32,897 bases of DNA from Oscillospiraceae bacterium (GCA_022800935.1 JAAWRH010000039.1:1-32897), one strand, 5' to 3'. Shown: positions 16,226-27,233, counted from the first letter of the stretch. Notes: generated from the letters alone by a model not told the origin. A program made the numbers and translations.

Positions 16226-17329
16226 ATGAAAGTTATCTGTAAAAAGGAAACCCTCGTGCAGGCGGTTACAAATGTCTCCAGAGCTGTCAGCAGCAAATCC
16301 ACCGTCCCCGCCTTGGAGGGCATTTTACTCCAAACCACTGCCAACGGCCTCTATGTTGCCGGCTATGACCTCAGCATGGGAATTACCACCGAGATAGAGG
16401 CCCGCGTGGAGGAATCCGGGGGAGCCGTTCTCTCCGCTAAGTTCTTCTCCGACGCGGTCCGCCGTATGCCCGCCGAGGAAATCGTCATCACCTGTGACGA
16501 AAAACAGCTTACCCAGATTTCCAGCGGCCCCTCCCAGTTCACCGTCCTCGCCATGAGCGCGGCGGATTATCCCGAACTCCCCGCCGTGCCCGACGAACAG
16601 ATGCTGACCTTGGATAAGGAGCTCCTGCGCAATATGATCGACCAAACCATCTTCGCCGTCGCCACCGGGGACACCAAGCCGGTCCACACCGGTTCCCTCT
16701 TTGATATCGTCTCCGGCGTGCTCACCGTGGTTTCCGTGGACGGCTACCGCCTCGCCCTGCGCCGGGAGAGCATTCAGGCAGATCAGGATTTCCGTTTTAT
16801 CGTTCCCGGCAAAACCCTGACAGAGGTCTCGCGGCTCATCGGCTCCGGAGAGGGGCAGGCAACCGTCCGGCTGGCCCAGCGGCATATCGTGTTTGAGGTG
16901 AACGGCTATTTTATCATTTCCCGCCTCCTGGAGGGCGACTTCCTGGACTATCGCGCTTCTCTGCCTAAATCCCATAATCTGGAGGTAACGGTTGCCGTTC
17001 GTCCCCTGATGGAAAGCATTGAACGCGCCGCTCTGCTGATCTCTGAGCGGATGAAGAGCCCTCTGCGGGTGAAAATTGAAAACGACGTCATCGCCGTCTC
17101 CTGTGAAACCTCTATGGGAAAGGTATACGACGAGGTCTCCTGCAAGGCGGAGGGAACCGGCGTACAGATGGGCTTTAACCATAAATACCTCCTCGACGCC
17201 CTTCGTAACAGCGGCTGTGACGAGGTCAAGATACAGATCGGCGGTCCGCTTCTTCCCATTAAGGTGGTTCCCAAGGAGGGGGATGAATTCCTGTTCCTGG
17301 TACTCCCGGTGCGGATTCGCAGTGAGTAA
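16226..17329 (+). CDS. dnaN: DNA polymerase III sliding clamp, beta subunit
   Basis: A 367-aa processivity clamp that encircles DNA as a dimer and tethers the polymerase and repair enzymes. It begins MKVICKKETLVQAVTNVSRAV and shows the family blocks VPALEGILLQ, LSAKFFSDAVRRMP, VSVDGYRLALRR and FNHKYLLDALR. It ends in the canonical LLPIKVVPKEG...FLVLPVRI, where the peptide-binding pocket lies. The start is at 16226, preceded by AGAGGTG at a slightly long spacing; upstream in-frame codons lie in the promoter and leader. It is the first gene of the dnaN-yaaA-recF-remB-gyrB run. Confidence 0.97.
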   Translation: MKVICKKETLVQAVTNVSRAVSSKSTVPALEGILLQTTANGLYVAGYDLSMGITTEIEARVEESGGAVLSAKFFSDAVRRMPAEEIVITCDEKQLTQISSGPSQFTVLAMSAADYPELPAVPDEQMLTLDKELLRNMIDQTIFAVATGDTKPVHTGSLFDIVSGVLTVVSVDGYRLALRRESIQADQDFRFIVPGKTLTEVSRLIGSGEGQATVRLAQRHIVFEVNGYFIISRLLEGDFLDYRASLPKSHNLEVTVAVRPLMESIERAALLISERMKSPLRVKIENDVIAVSCETSMGKVYDEVSCKAEGTGVQMGFNHKYLLDALRNSGCDEVKIQIGGPLLPIKVVPKEGDEFLFLVLPVRIRSE

Positions 17330-17363
17330 TAGGGCTTTACGGCCAACGCAGGGAGTGTGATTT

Positions 17364-17594
17364 ATGCCCAACAAAATATCCATTACAACCGAATACATCA
17401 AGCTGGACCAGTTCCTGAAGTTTGCAGGGGTGGTCCCCACCGGCGGAGAAGCAAAGGAGCTTATCCTCTCCGGCCTTGTGGCGGTTAACGGCGTTCCCTG
17501 CCAGCTGCGTGGCAAAAAGCTCAGGCCGGGGGATACCGTTATGGTCAAGGGCGGGGATTACGAGGTGGCGGCAGGTGAACATCAGTCGGATTGA
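17364..17594 (+). CDS. yaaA: S4-domain RNA-binding protein YaaA (RlbA)
   Basis: A 76-aa S4-like RNA-binding protein, found between dnaN and recF in most Firmicutes. The S4 core is IKLDQFLKFAGVVPTGGEAKELILSGLVAVNG, ending in LRPGDTV. In Bacillus it is linked to ribosome assembly. GGGAG precedes the ATG. Its last 20 nt overlap the GTG start of recF, implying translational coupling. Confidence 0.93.
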   Translation: MPNKISITTEYIKLDQFLKFAGVVPTGGEAKELILSGLVAVNGVPCQLRGKKLRPGDTVMVKGGDYEVAAGEHQSD

Positions 17595-18714
17595 GATAGA
17601 AAATTATCGCAATATTGAAAAAATGGAATTGATTCCCTCTCCTGGGGTCAATATTATCTATGGGGATAATGCCCAGGGGAAAACCAACTTGGTGGAGTCC
17701 CTCTGGCTTTTTACCGGCGCGAAAAGCTTTCGCGCCGCAAAGGATGTGAACCTGATACGCTTTGGGACGGATGCCGCCCGGCTGTCCCTTTCCTTCCAAC
17801 GGGAGGGACGGGATCAATGTGCCTCTATTCTGCTGCCCCGTAAGGGCAAAAAACGGGTTCAGCTCAATTATGTGGAGCTTTCGGGTCAGACATCCCTGGC
17901 GGGAGAGCTATATGCGGTGGTCTTCTCCCCCGCTCACCTCTCCCTGGTGGAGGACGGGCCGGAGCTCCGCCGCCGTTTTCTGGACACGGCCATCTGCCAG
18001 CTCATGCCCCGGTATATCGATATTCTGGGCCGGTATTCCCGCGTCCTGCGCCAACGCAATGTCCTGCTCAGGGAACTGCGCCAGGCCGGTCCCCACACGC
18101 CCCCTCCTCCCGGCGCCCAGGACATGCTGGAGGTATTTGATGACGCCCTGGCCCGGCTCTCTGCGTCGGTGATACGTGCCAGGAGAAAGTATATCAGCCG
18201 CCTGGAGACCGCCGCAGAGCAGATTTACAGCGGCATTTCCAGCCGGAGCGAGGCCCTCCGTCTGGAGTACCGTCAGGGGATCGGGGAGGAGCCGCCGGAA
18301 CCCCAGGCGATTCTGGAGCAGCTGCGCCGGGGACGCGCCGCCGATATCTCCGCGGCCGCCACCCTGACCGGACCCCACAGGGATGATCTGGCCCTGTTTA
18401 TCGACCAAAACGACGCCAGAATCTTCGGCTCCCAGGGCCAAAAGCGAAGCTGCGTCTTGTCTTTAAAGCTGGCTGAGAGTATAATTATAGAGGAATCGTC
18501 CGGCCAGCGCCCGGTCATTTTGCTGGACGATGTGATGAGCGAGCTGGACGCCTCCAGAAGGGATTATCTGCTCAATTCCCTTGAGGGAAAGCAGGTGTTC
18601 ATTACCTGCTGCGATACCGGCTGCTTTTCCGCCATGAAAAGCGGAAAGTGCTTTCACATTTCCGGAGGGGCGCTGGAAGAGAAGCCGCTGGAAGCGGAAA
18701 AGGAGGAACGCTAG
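17575..18714 (+). CDS. recF: DNA replication and repair protein RecF
   Basis: A 379-aa SMC-like ATPase that helps load RecA at gaps. The start is a GTG (17575) giving VNISRIEIENYRNIEKMEL, with GAGGTGG upstream. Walker A is GDNAQGKTNLVE. The ABC signature region is SQGQKRS, followed by Walker B LLDDVMSELDASRR. The length is typical (about 370 aa). It overlaps yaaA by 20 nt and is followed one base after its stop by remB, so yaaA-recF-remB are translated as a unit. The residues near 180-190 (AGPHTPPPPG) form a proline-rich loop not usual in the family. Confidence 0.96.
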   Translation: MNISRIEIENYRNIEKMELIPSPGVNIIYGDNAQGKTNLVESLWLFTGAKSFRAAKDVNLIRFGTDAARLSLSFQREGRDQCASILLPRKGKKRVQLNYVELSGQTSLAGELYAVVFSPAHLSLVEDGPELRRRFLDTAICQLMPRYIDILGRYSRVLRQRNVLLRELRQAGPHTPPPPGAQDMLEVFDDALARLSASVIRARRKYISRLETAAEQIYSGISSRSEALRLEYRQGIGEEPPEPQAILEQLRRGRAADISAAATLTGPHRDDLALFIDQNDARIFGSQGQKRSCVLSLKLAESIIIEESSGQRPVILLDDVMSELDASRRDYLLNSLEGKQVFITCCDTGCFSAMKSGKCFHISGGALEEKPLEAEKEER

Positions 18715-18715
18715 G

Positions 18716-20984
<2,269 letters not shown>

Positions 20985-21007
20985 CAGAAAGGCGGTGCAT
21001 TTTTCCT

Positions 21008-21592
21008 ATGTTTTCAACAGAAGACAATCCTGTACAGACCATTGAATACAACATAACCCTGGAGCAGTTTTTGGACTTTAACCGCTCTGTGGCAGAGGAA
21101 AATTACCATGCCCAAAAGAAAAAATCCGTGGTGATGGGCTGTATCGAGGTAATTGTGGGGCTGCTGTTCATCGTGGTGCTGCTCACCCAGAAGAGCATGG
21201 TGGACCATCTCAATCTCTTTTTGATTCTGGGGGCGCTGCTGATGTTCTTCGGCGCCTACTCCATCATCTTTTACAAGGTGGTTTTCCCCAAGCAGCTCAC
21301 CTCCTCTGCCACCAAGCAGTACCAGAAAAGCGATTACCTGCGGGGCAATATTCTGGTAAAGTTTTACAACGACCGGCTGTTTGAGCAGTCCGGCTCCTAT
21401 TCCGATACCATCAACTGGGAGGATACCGAGGGATTTCGGGAAACCCCTACCCTTCTTCAGGTTATCCTCAAGGATACCCGCTGCATCCTCATCCCCAAAA
21501 CCCAGGTCCTCAGCCAGGTAAACGAGCTCAAGGAGCTTTTTCAAAAGCTCTCCGAGGCGTATAACCTTCCGTACAAAAAGGTTCAAGTATAA
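21008..21592 (+). CDS. YcxB-like membrane protein, first copy
   Basis: A 194-aa protein with a short N-terminal segment (YNITLEQFLDFNRSVAEENYH) and two transmembrane helices at about residues 41-60 (VVMGCIEVIVGLLFIVVLL) and 68-90 (LNLFLILGALLMFFGAYSII). A soluble C-terminal domain with INWEDTEGFRETPTLLQVIL and CILIPKTQVLS follows. This matches the YcxB-like family layout, whose function is not established. It lies 23 bp after gyrB with a weak GGCGGTG site. It is topologically similar to the next gene and probably a diverged duplicate. Confidence 0.72.
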   Translation: MFSTEDNPVQTIEYNITLEQFLDFNRSVAEENYHAQKKKSVVMGCIEVIVGLLFIVVLLTQKSMVDHLNLFLILGALLMFFGAYSIIFYKVVFPKQLTSSATKQYQKSDYLRGNILVKFYNDRLFEQSGSYSDTINWEDTEGFRETPTLLQVILKDTRCILIPKTQVLSQVNELKELFQKLSEAYNLPYKKVQV

Positions 21593-21628
21593 CAAAATAT
21601 CCGTCTCCCCTGAAAGGAGTGACCCTCT

Positions 21629-22180
21629 GTGGAGCAGTCCTCTGCTTTTCTGCCCTCCGGGCAGCCTGTCCGGGTTTTCTGCCGCAACGCGTCCGAGGAC
21701 CTGTATCACGGACTGCTGCTTCAGCAAAGGGCCCACGGACAGGGAAAAAGAATTTTTCAGATGATTCTTTCCCTGGTACTGGCGGCGGCGATGCTGGTTT
21801 CATGGCTTCTGGACAGAACCTACACTATGGGGCTGTTCCTGGGCCTGGTGTGCATAGCCCTCTTTTTGATGATACTGCTGCTGCCGGGGTACATCATGCG
21901 GCACACCGCCCAGATGCTGGCGGAGCACTGCAAAGAGCTGGAATTCCAGGTGTTTGAAAACGGCGCGCTGGTGTTTGACGGATTGGCGGCGGACGCGCTG
22001 CCCTCTGAAGAGACCGCCGTCTATGAGGACGCCGAGATGTTTTTGTTCGAGACAAAGTCCCACAGGGTCTACCCGATGCCCAAGCGGAACGTGGAGCCCC
22101 TGGATTTAAAAATACTCAAAGACTTTTTTAAGGAATACCCTGCATTCTATCCCTTTGCGGATGCCGGCGGGGGCAGATAA
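21629..22180 (+). CDS. YcxB-like membrane protein, second copy
   Basis: A 183-aa protein with two membrane helices at about residues 43-60 (MILSLVLAAAMLVSWLL) and 67-87 (MGLFLGLVCIALFLMILLLPG). A C-terminal soluble domain follows (FQVFENGALVFDGL...YEDAEMFLFETKSHRVYPMPKRN). The layout resembles the preceding gene, so it is called YcxB-like; sequence identity looks low. It starts at GTG 21629 with AAGGAG at 9 nt. It is placed between gyrB and gyrA, which suggests cotranscription but not a gyrase role. Confidence 0.66.
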   Translation: MEQSSAFLPSGQPVRVFCRNASEDLYHGLLLQQRAHGQGKRIFQMILSLVLAAAMLVSWLLDRTYTMGLFLGLVCIALFLMILLLPGYIMRHTAQMLAEHCKELEFQVFENGALVFDGLAADALPSEETAVYEDAEMFLFETKSHRVYPMPKRNVEPLDLKILKDFFKEYPAFYPFADAGGGR

Positions 22181-22244
22181 GCGTATGAGACCTGCGTATA
22201 CCGCGCAGTGGGTCAAGCTATAAATTTACTGTTGGAGGCGCATT

Positions 22245-24755
22245 ATGCAACAAGATTCTACCAGAATCATACCGGTAGACATAGAAAAGGAAATGAAAAA
22301 AAGTTTCCTGGATTATTCCATGTCGGTTATCGCCAGCCGGGCGCTGCCGGACGTGCGGGACGGCCTGAAACCGGTACACCGCCGTATTCTCTACACCATG
22401 CACGAAAACGGCCTTACCCCCAATAAGGCATACCGCAAGTCCGCGGATACGGTCGGTTCGGTGCTGGGCCGTTACCACCCCCATGGCGATGCGTCGGTTT
22501 ACGACGCCTTGGTCCGCCTGGCCCAGGACTTTTCCCTCCGCTATCCCCTGATAGACGGCCACGGCAACTTTGGCTCTGTAGACGGAGACCCGCCCGCCGC
22601 CTACCGTTATACCGAGGCCCGCATGAGCGAGATTTCCCTCCAGATGCTCACCGACATCGACAAGGAGACGGTGGACTTCGGCCCCAACTATGACGACAAC
22701 CGCAGGGAACCCAAGGTGCTCCCCTCCCGGTTTCCCCAGCTTCTGGTAAACGGCTCCACCGGCATCGCGGTGGGCATGGCCACCAACATTCCGCCCCACA
22801 ACATGAAAGAGGTCATCGACGCGGTGGACCTGGTGATGGAGAATCCCGACGCCACCCTGGACGAGATCATGGAAAAAATACAGGGCCCGGATTTCCCCAC
22901 AGGCGGGATTATCATGGGCCGCGCCGGTATTCGCGCCGCCTATGCCACAGGGCGTGGCAAGATTATTCTGAGGGCGCGGGCGGACATTGAGGAGATGAAA
23001 AACGGCCGTTACCGCATCGCGGTGACGGAGATTCCCTATGCGGTCAACAAGGCCCGCATGATAGAGGGCATTGCCGAGCTGGTCAAGGATAAGCGCATCG
23101 ACGGCATCAGCGACCTGCGGGATGAATCGGACCGCAACGGCCTGCGCTTTGTGGTGGAGCTGAAGGCCTCCGCCAACCCCCAGCTGGTGCTCAACCAGCT
23201 GTACCAGTACAGCCAGATGCAGGAGACCTACGGTATCATCCAGCTTGCCCTGGTGGACGGCCAGCCCCGCATCCTGACCATGAAGGAGATGCTCCAGCAT
23301 TACATCACCTTCCAGATGGAGGTCGTCACCCGGCGCACCCGGTACGAGCTGCGCAAGGCCAAGGAGCGGGCGCATATTTTAGAGGGCCTGCGCATCGCCT
23401 CGGCCAACATCGACGAGGTTATCGCCATTCTGCGGGCCGCCAAGGACCGTCCCTCCGGCCGTGCCGCCCTGATGGAGCGGTTTTCCCTCACCGAGGTTCA
23501 GGCCCAGGCCATTGTCACCATGCAGCTGGGCAGCCTGACCGGTCTGGACCAGATTAAAATAGAGGAAGAATACAGCCAGCTTATGACAAAAATCGACGAA
23601 CTCAACGGGATTCTGTCGGACGAAAAAAAGGTACACCACATCATCCGGGACGAGCTGGCGGTGATCAGCGAAAAGTTCAAGGACGAGCGCCGGACCGAGA
23701 TACAGTCGGTCAGCGGCGAAATGGACATAGAGGATTTGATTCCCCAGCAGGACTGTGTCATCACCCTGACCCACTTCGGCTACCTGAAGCGGCAGAACAT
23801 GGACGTGTACAAGACCCAGCGCAGGGGCGGACGGGGCATCTCCGGACTGACCCGGCGGGAGGAGGACTTTGTGGAGGAGATGTATATCTGCTCCTCCCAC
23901 GATTACATGATGTTGTTCACCAATCAGGGCCGGGTGTTCCGGCTGAAGGCCTATGAGATACCCGAAAGCTCCAGAACCGCCAGGGGGACCAACGCGGTGA
24001 ACCTGGTGCAGCTGGGGGAAAACGAGAAGATTACCTCCATGATTAAGGCCAGCGGCACCGAGGAGGGCAGCTATCTGGTGATGGTGACCAAAAAGGGCAT
24101 CATGAAGCGCACCGAGCTGATCGCCTTCCGCAACGTGAGAAAAGGCGGCCTTATCGCCGTTGCCCTGGATGAGGGCGACGAGCTGGCATGGGTCAAGCAG
24201 ACCTCCGGCGACGACCAGCTGATGGTCGCCACCAAATTCGGCCAGTCCATCCGCTTTGCGGAGGATGAAGCCCGTCCCCTGGGCAGGACCGCAAGGGGCG
24301 TAAAGGCCATCACCCTGGAGGACGGGGACGAGGTGGTCGGTATGGCCAAGCTGCGGGAGGGTGCCACCCTGCTGACCATCACGGAAAAGGGCTTTGGCAG
24401 AAGGTCCGAATATGGGGAATACCGGATGCAGAGCCGCGGCGGAAAGGGCATCATCAACTACAAGGTCAACGAGGACAAGGGCTATGTGACCGGTATCAAG
24501 TCGGTGGACGGCGACGACGATGTGATTATGATTACCGACGACGGCGTTATCATTCGCATTCCGGTGGAACAGGTGAATATACAGTCCCGGTACGCGGGCG
24601 GCGTTCGGGTGATGCGGGTTGCGGAAGGGTGCCGCATTGTGACGGTTGCCAGGGCGCCCAAGGAAGAGGTTTCGGAGTCCGAGGATGAGCTTGAGGGCGA
24701 AGAAACAGAGAATGAAAACCCGGAAACCAACGAAGAAGAGACCCCGGAAGTTTGA
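22245..24755 (+). CDS. gyrA: DNA gyrase subunit A
   Basis: An 836-aa catalytic subunit of gyrase, cutting and rejoining DNA through the Tyr of [10 protein letters not shown] (Tyr at 122 region). The N-terminal domain starts [35 protein letters not shown]. The C-terminal DNA-wrapping blades include the GyrA box region [10 protein letters not shown]. The protein ends in a 30-residue acidic tail ([22 protein letters not shown]). GGAGG lies 6 nt before the ATG. The quinolone region reads [11 protein letters not shown]: Ala at E. coli position 83 and Asp at 87. Mycobacterium tuberculosis has the same Ala-Ser pair, associated with lower intrinsic fluoroquinolone sensitivity. Confidence 0.98.
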   Translation: MQQDSTRIIPVDIEKEMKKSFLDYSMSVIASRALPDVRDGLKPVHRRILYTMHENGLTPNKAYRKSADTVGSVLGRYHPHGDASVYDALVRLAQDFSLRYPLIDGHGNFGSVDGDPPAAYRYTEARMSEISLQMLTDIDKETVDFGPNYDDNRREPKVLPSRFPQLLVNGSTGIAVGMATNIPPHNMKEVIDAVDLVMENPDATLDEIMEKIQGPDFPTGGIIMGRAGIRAAYATGRGKIILRARADIEEMKNGRYRIAVTEIPYAVNKARMIEGIAELVKDKRIDGISDLRDESDRNGLRFVVELKASANPQLVLNQLYQYSQMQETYGIIQLALVDGQPRILTMKEMLQHYITFQMEVVTRRTRYELRKAKERAHILEGLRIASANIDEVIAILRAAKDRPSGRAALMERFSLTEVQAQAIVTMQLGSLTGLDQIKIEEEYSQLMTKIDELNGILSDEKKVHHIIRDELAVISEKFKDERRTEIQSVSGEMDIEDLIPQQDCVITLTHFGYLKRQNMDVYKTQRRGGRGISGLTRREEDFVEEMYICSSHDYMMLFTNQGRVFRLKAYEIPESSRTARGTNAVNLVQLGENEKITSMIKASGTEEGSYLVMVTKKGIMKRTELIAFRNVRKGGLIAVALDEGDELAWVKQTSGDDQLMVATKFGQSIRFAEDEARPLGRTARGVKAITLEDGDEVVGMAKLREGATLLTITEKGFGRRSEYGEYRMQSRGGKGIINYKVNEDKGYVTGIKSVDGDDDVIMITDDGVIIRIPVEQVNIQSRYAGGVRVMRVAEGCRIVTVARAPKEEVSESEDELEGEETENENPETNEEETPEV

Positions 24756-24767
24756 TGAATCAAAGAG

Positions 24768-24806
24768 CGCGCACATGGCCCAGATTTTCTCTGCACCATG
24801 TGCGCG
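24768..24806 (+). terminator. Inverted repeat after gyrA, possible terminator
   Basis: An 11-bp stem (CGCGCACATGG and its complement) with a 17-nt loop lies 12 bp after the gyrA stop. It is followed by TTGATGTTGATG rather than a T tract, so termination may be inefficient. Confidence 0.45.
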
Positions 24807-24853
24807 TTGATGTTGATGAGAAATTTATCCGAAAATAATACAGGGGGTAAACT

Positions 24854-25315
24854 ATGCAGCTTTTGGAGATCAGTGGGCAGCGGGAAAAACAGGCTGCCGC
24901 GCGGGCGGTTCTGGAAAACCTGACCGAGTGGTTCGGCATCCCTGAAGCCAGGGAGGAGTATATCCGGGACAGCGCCGGACAGATATGTATTGCCGCCTGG
25001 GACCAGGAGCGGACGGTGGGCTTTATCTGTCTGAAGGAGACTGGTAAGGCAACGCTGGAAATTGCGGTGATGGGCGTTTTAAAGGAATTCCACCGCCAGG
25101 GAATCGGGAGGGGTCTGTTCCAAAGGGCGAGGGAAATCGCCACAGAGAAGGGCTACTCCTTTTTGCAGGTCAAAACCGTCCAGATGGGAAAATATGAGAG
25201 CTACGACAAAACCAACCGTTTTTATCTGAGCCTTGGATTCCAGGAATTCGAGGTGTTTCCCACCCTTTGGGATGAGCATAACCCGTGCCAGGTTTATATC
25301 ATATCTTTAAAGTAA
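24854..25315 (+). CDS. GNAT-family N-acetyltransferase
   Basis: A 153-aa acetyltransferase of the GNAT fold. The acetyl-CoA motif is LKEFHRQGIGRGLFQRAREIA (R-Q-G-I-G-R-G-L), followed by the strand FLQVKTVQ and the closing NRFYLSLGFQEFEVF. AGGGGG precedes the ATG. The acceptor substrate cannot be inferred. It is the last plus-strand gene before a strong hairpin terminator and the convergent XRE regulator. Confidence 0.88.
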   Translation: MQLLEISGQREKQAAARAVLENLTEWFGIPEAREEYIRDSAGQICIAAWDQERTVGFICLKETGKATLEIAVMGVLKEFHRQGIGRGLFQRAREIATEKGYSFLQVKTVQMGKYESYDKTNRFYLSLGFQEFEVFPTLWDEHNPCQVYIISLK

Positions 25316-25335
25316 GCATCATGGCAGATGACAAA

Positions 25336-25386
25336 CAGGCTGCTGGTGTACCTGATAGAAGGGTATACCGGCAGCCTGCATTTTTT
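25336..25386. terminator. Terminator between the GNAT and XRE genes
   Basis: A long stem (25336-25352 with 25362-25378, 17 bp with two G-U pairs) has a 9-nt loop and is followed by CATTTTTT on the plus strand. It ends the GNAT transcript and may also stop the convergent XRE transcript. Confidence 0.8.
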
Positions 25387-25396
25387 ACAAAGCGAA

Positions 25397-25735
25397 TCAG
25401 GAATCCGTGTGAAATAGACCAATACATTCATCGACAATATTCTCGACAAACCTCAGCTGGGACGGCGTGAGGGAACGCATTTTGTTCGATAAAAGCAGGA
25501 TATCCTTATCGATGATCTCCCCTGTCAGCAGATAATCGGCGCTGACGCCCAGGGCTGAGGATATCTTCAGCAGGTTTTCCGGTCGCATGGCCCGCTTCCC
25601 CGCCTCGGCATAGGAGACAAACTGGGTGGTCATATCCCCCTTTTCGGCAAGGGCCTCCTGGGTGAGCCCCATCTTTTTCCGGCGTTCCGAAATTCTTTTC
25701 CCCATCTCGGTCAGGAACAGTTCTTGATCCGCCAC
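25397..25735 (-). CDS. XRE-family transcriptional regulator
   Basis: A 112-aa DNA-binding protein with a Cro/C1-type helix-turn-helix at residues 10-70 (MGKRISERRKKMGLTQEALAEK...VSYAEAGKRAMRPENLLKISSALGVSADYLLTG). The C-terminal 40 residues (DKDILLLSNKMRSLTPSQLRFVENIV) probably dimerise. It begins at GTG with GAGG 7 nt upstream. It is the only minus-strand gene in this stretch, convergent with the GNAT gene and divergent from the WYL regulator. Its targets are unknown; autoregulation of the shared 288-bp spacer is possible. Confidence 0.88.
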   Translation of the reverse strand: MADQELFLTEMGKRISERRKKMGLTQEALAEKGDMTTQFVSYAEAGKRAMRPENLLKISSALGVSADYLLTGEIIDKDILLLSNKMRSLTPSQLRFVENIVDECIGLFHTDS

Positions 25736-25832
25736 AGCCTTACCTCACCTTCTTTTATTGAAATGACCGGCGGGGCATAGATGGCCCTGCGGATTCGTTA
25801 TCCGCCGTCATACCTCGCCTTTACATTAAATT

Positions 25833-25841
25833 TTATCCACA
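25833..25841 (+). promoter_or_regulatory. Consensus DnaA box upstream of the WYL regulator
   Basis: TTATCCACA is an exact match to the canonical DnaA box, in the XRE-WYL spacer. It is the only exact match I noticed in the intergenic sequence of this window, including at the origin. One chance hit in 33 kb is plausible. Confidence 0.4.
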
Positions 25842-25868
25842 ATAAAAGAAGTTTTTAAGCGTGTAATG

Positions 25869-25898
25869 TTGACATAAATCCACAAAACGCGCTATAAT
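25869..25898 (+). promoter_or_regulatory. Strong promoter of the WYL regulator
   Basis: Perfect TTGACA and perfect TATAAT hexamers separated by 18 bp. The transcript would have a leader of about 120 nt. A second TATAAT-like box is present near 25975 without a matching -35. Confidence 0.8.
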
Positions 25899-26023
25899 GT
25901 TTATGACCGCTTAAAGACAGGAAAAAAATCCACGAAATTTTTTACTCAGACACCCGTTTGTCCACCCAATATGCTATAATATACGAGAAAAAGACAGGAA
26001 TCGTCATAAAACGGAGGCATTGG

Positions 26024-26977
26024 ATGGAAAACACAAAACAGGAAAGAATTTTGGAAATTTTTTTCCGCGGACTGCGGGGAGAGGCTCTTTCGGTGCAAAA
26101 GCTGGCGGAGGAGTACCAGGTTTCGACAAAAAGCATCGGGCGGGACGTCAACGATTTAAAGATGTTCCTCTCCAACCGGCGGGACCTGGTGGGCAGCACC
26201 GAGCTGCAATACTCCAGCCAGGAAAAGTGCTACCGCCTTTGCATAGACGGGTTCCTGACCAACCAGCAGCTATTTTCTCTGGTAAAGGTGATGATAGGGG
26301 TCAGGGCGTTTTCCAGGGAAGAGCTGATGTCCCTGATTGAAAGCCTGAAGCGGTTCACCACCGCCACCGACCGCCCCAAGCTCAACGAGCTTATCCGCAG
26401 GGAGCTGTACCACTACACCGAAATCAAGCACGACTGCGAGAGCGTCCAGGAGGTGCTGTGGAAGCTGGCCAACAGCATTACCCAAAGGCGGGAGATATCC
26501 ATAGAATACTACCGCATGGACCGGGCCTGGAGGAACTACCGCCTGCGCCCTGCGTCGCTGATGTTCGCGGACCACTATTTCTATCTGATTGCATACATCA
26601 TAGGCCGGGACCCGGACAAGCCCATTTACTTCCGTGTAGACCGGATCAAGCGCATCACAGAGCACCGGAAATTATTCACAACCGACGCGGCCCACGAATT
26701 TGACGAAGGTCTGCTGCGCAAGCGCAGTCTGTTCATGTGGCCGGGCCAGCTGCGGACCATCCGGTTTGAGTTCACGGGCCCGTCGGTGCAGGCGGTGCTG
26801 GATAAGCTGCCCACGGCCAAGGTCATCGAGCGGGAGGGGAACAAGTACCTGCTGGAGTCTGAGGTTTACGGCGATGGGATTAAGATGTGGCTGTTGAGTC
26901 AGGGGAAGTGGGTGAAGGTTGTTTCCCCGGAGGAGTTTGTGGAGGAGATGAGGAAACTGTATCTGGACCAAAACTGA
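26024..26977 (+). CDS. WYL-domain transcriptional regulator (YafY-like)
   Basis: A 317-aa regulator. The N-terminal winged helix is KQERILEIFFRGLRGEALSVQKLAEEYQVSTKSIGRDVNDLKMFL, which fits the HTH_11 type. The WYL domain lies around residues 150-240, with YYRMDRAWRNYRLRPASLMFADHYFYLIAYI and YFRVDRIKRI; the W-Y-L triplet itself is diverged (HYFYL). The C-terminal WCX-like domain covers RTIRFEFTG to EEFVEEM. WYL proteins bind ligands, often nucleic acids, and some repress phage-defence loci (BrxR/CapW). The start 26024 has GGAGG at 6 nt. Base composition is host-like. It lies directly upstream of the AT-rich module in the same direction and could control it; that is inference. Confidence 0.9.
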   Translation: MENTKQERILEIFFRGLRGEALSVQKLAEEYQVSTKSIGRDVNDLKMFLSNRRDLVGSTELQYSSQEKCYRLCIDGFLTNQQLFSLVKVMIGVRAFSREELMSLIESLKRFTTATDRPKLNELIRRELYHYTEIKHDCESVQEVLWKLANSITQRREISIEYYRMDRAWRNYRLRPASLMFADHYFYLIAYIIGRDPDKPIYFRVDRIKRITEHRKLFTTDAAHEFDEGLLRKRSLFMWPGQLRTIRFEFTGPSVQAVLDKLPTAKVIEREGNKYLLESEVYGDGIKMWLLSQGKWVKVVSPEEFVEEMRKLYLDQN

Positions 26978-26990
26978 AGCTGGTTAAAGA

Positions 26991-27017
26991 GGTTCATCAT
27001 TTTTTGAACCGATTTTT
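26991..27017 (+). terminator. Hairpin after the WYL regulator
   Basis: GGTTCA (26991-26996) pairs with TGAACC (27005-27010), followed by GATTTTT. The stem is short. No separate promoter is visible between this hairpin and the next ribosome-binding site, so it may act as an attenuator for the downstream module. Confidence 0.5.
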
Positions 27018-27044
27018 CAAAAAATTTTAGGAGGATTTTTGATT

Positions 27045-27218
27045 ATGAAATCTACAGAAAAGCAAGCAAAAGGAAAAAAGAAGGAAAAAGGGAACAAATT
27101 ACTCAAGGGTGCTGTTGTTACGGCCGTTATATTTGCCGTTTCAGCAGTCGGAGTCCTAGCAATATGGAAGCTCCCAGTACGTTTTGCTGTTCGAAGCATG
27201 AGAGATATTTGGGACTAA
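27045..27218 (+). CDS. Small single-pass membrane protein, 57 aa
   Basis: A 57-residue protein beginning MKSTEKQAKGKKKEKGNKLLK, a strongly basic cytoplasmic tail. One hydrophobic helix follows at residues 22-42 (GAVVTAVIFAVSAVGVLAIW), then a short tail ending SMRDIWD. AGGAGG is 10 nt before the ATG. No family is recognised. Its composition is AT-rich like the two genes after it, and it is the first gene of the accessory module, 15 bp before the next ribosome-binding site. The basic-tail plus helix design could anchor or regulate a partner at the membrane. Confidence 0.7.
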   Translation: MKSTEKQAKGKKKEKGNKLLKGAVVTAVIFAVSAVGVLAIWKLPVRFAVRSMRDIWD

Positions 27219-27233
27219 ATTGAGGAGGAAAAA

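Noticed and set aside
16325-17548. 407-codon open frame antisense to dnaN
   Set aside because: Shadow of dnaN extending into yaaA; composition unlike a protein gene.
23379-24776. 465-codon open frame antisense to gyrA
   Set aside because: Shadow of gyrA; no recognisable motifs and no ribosome-binding site.
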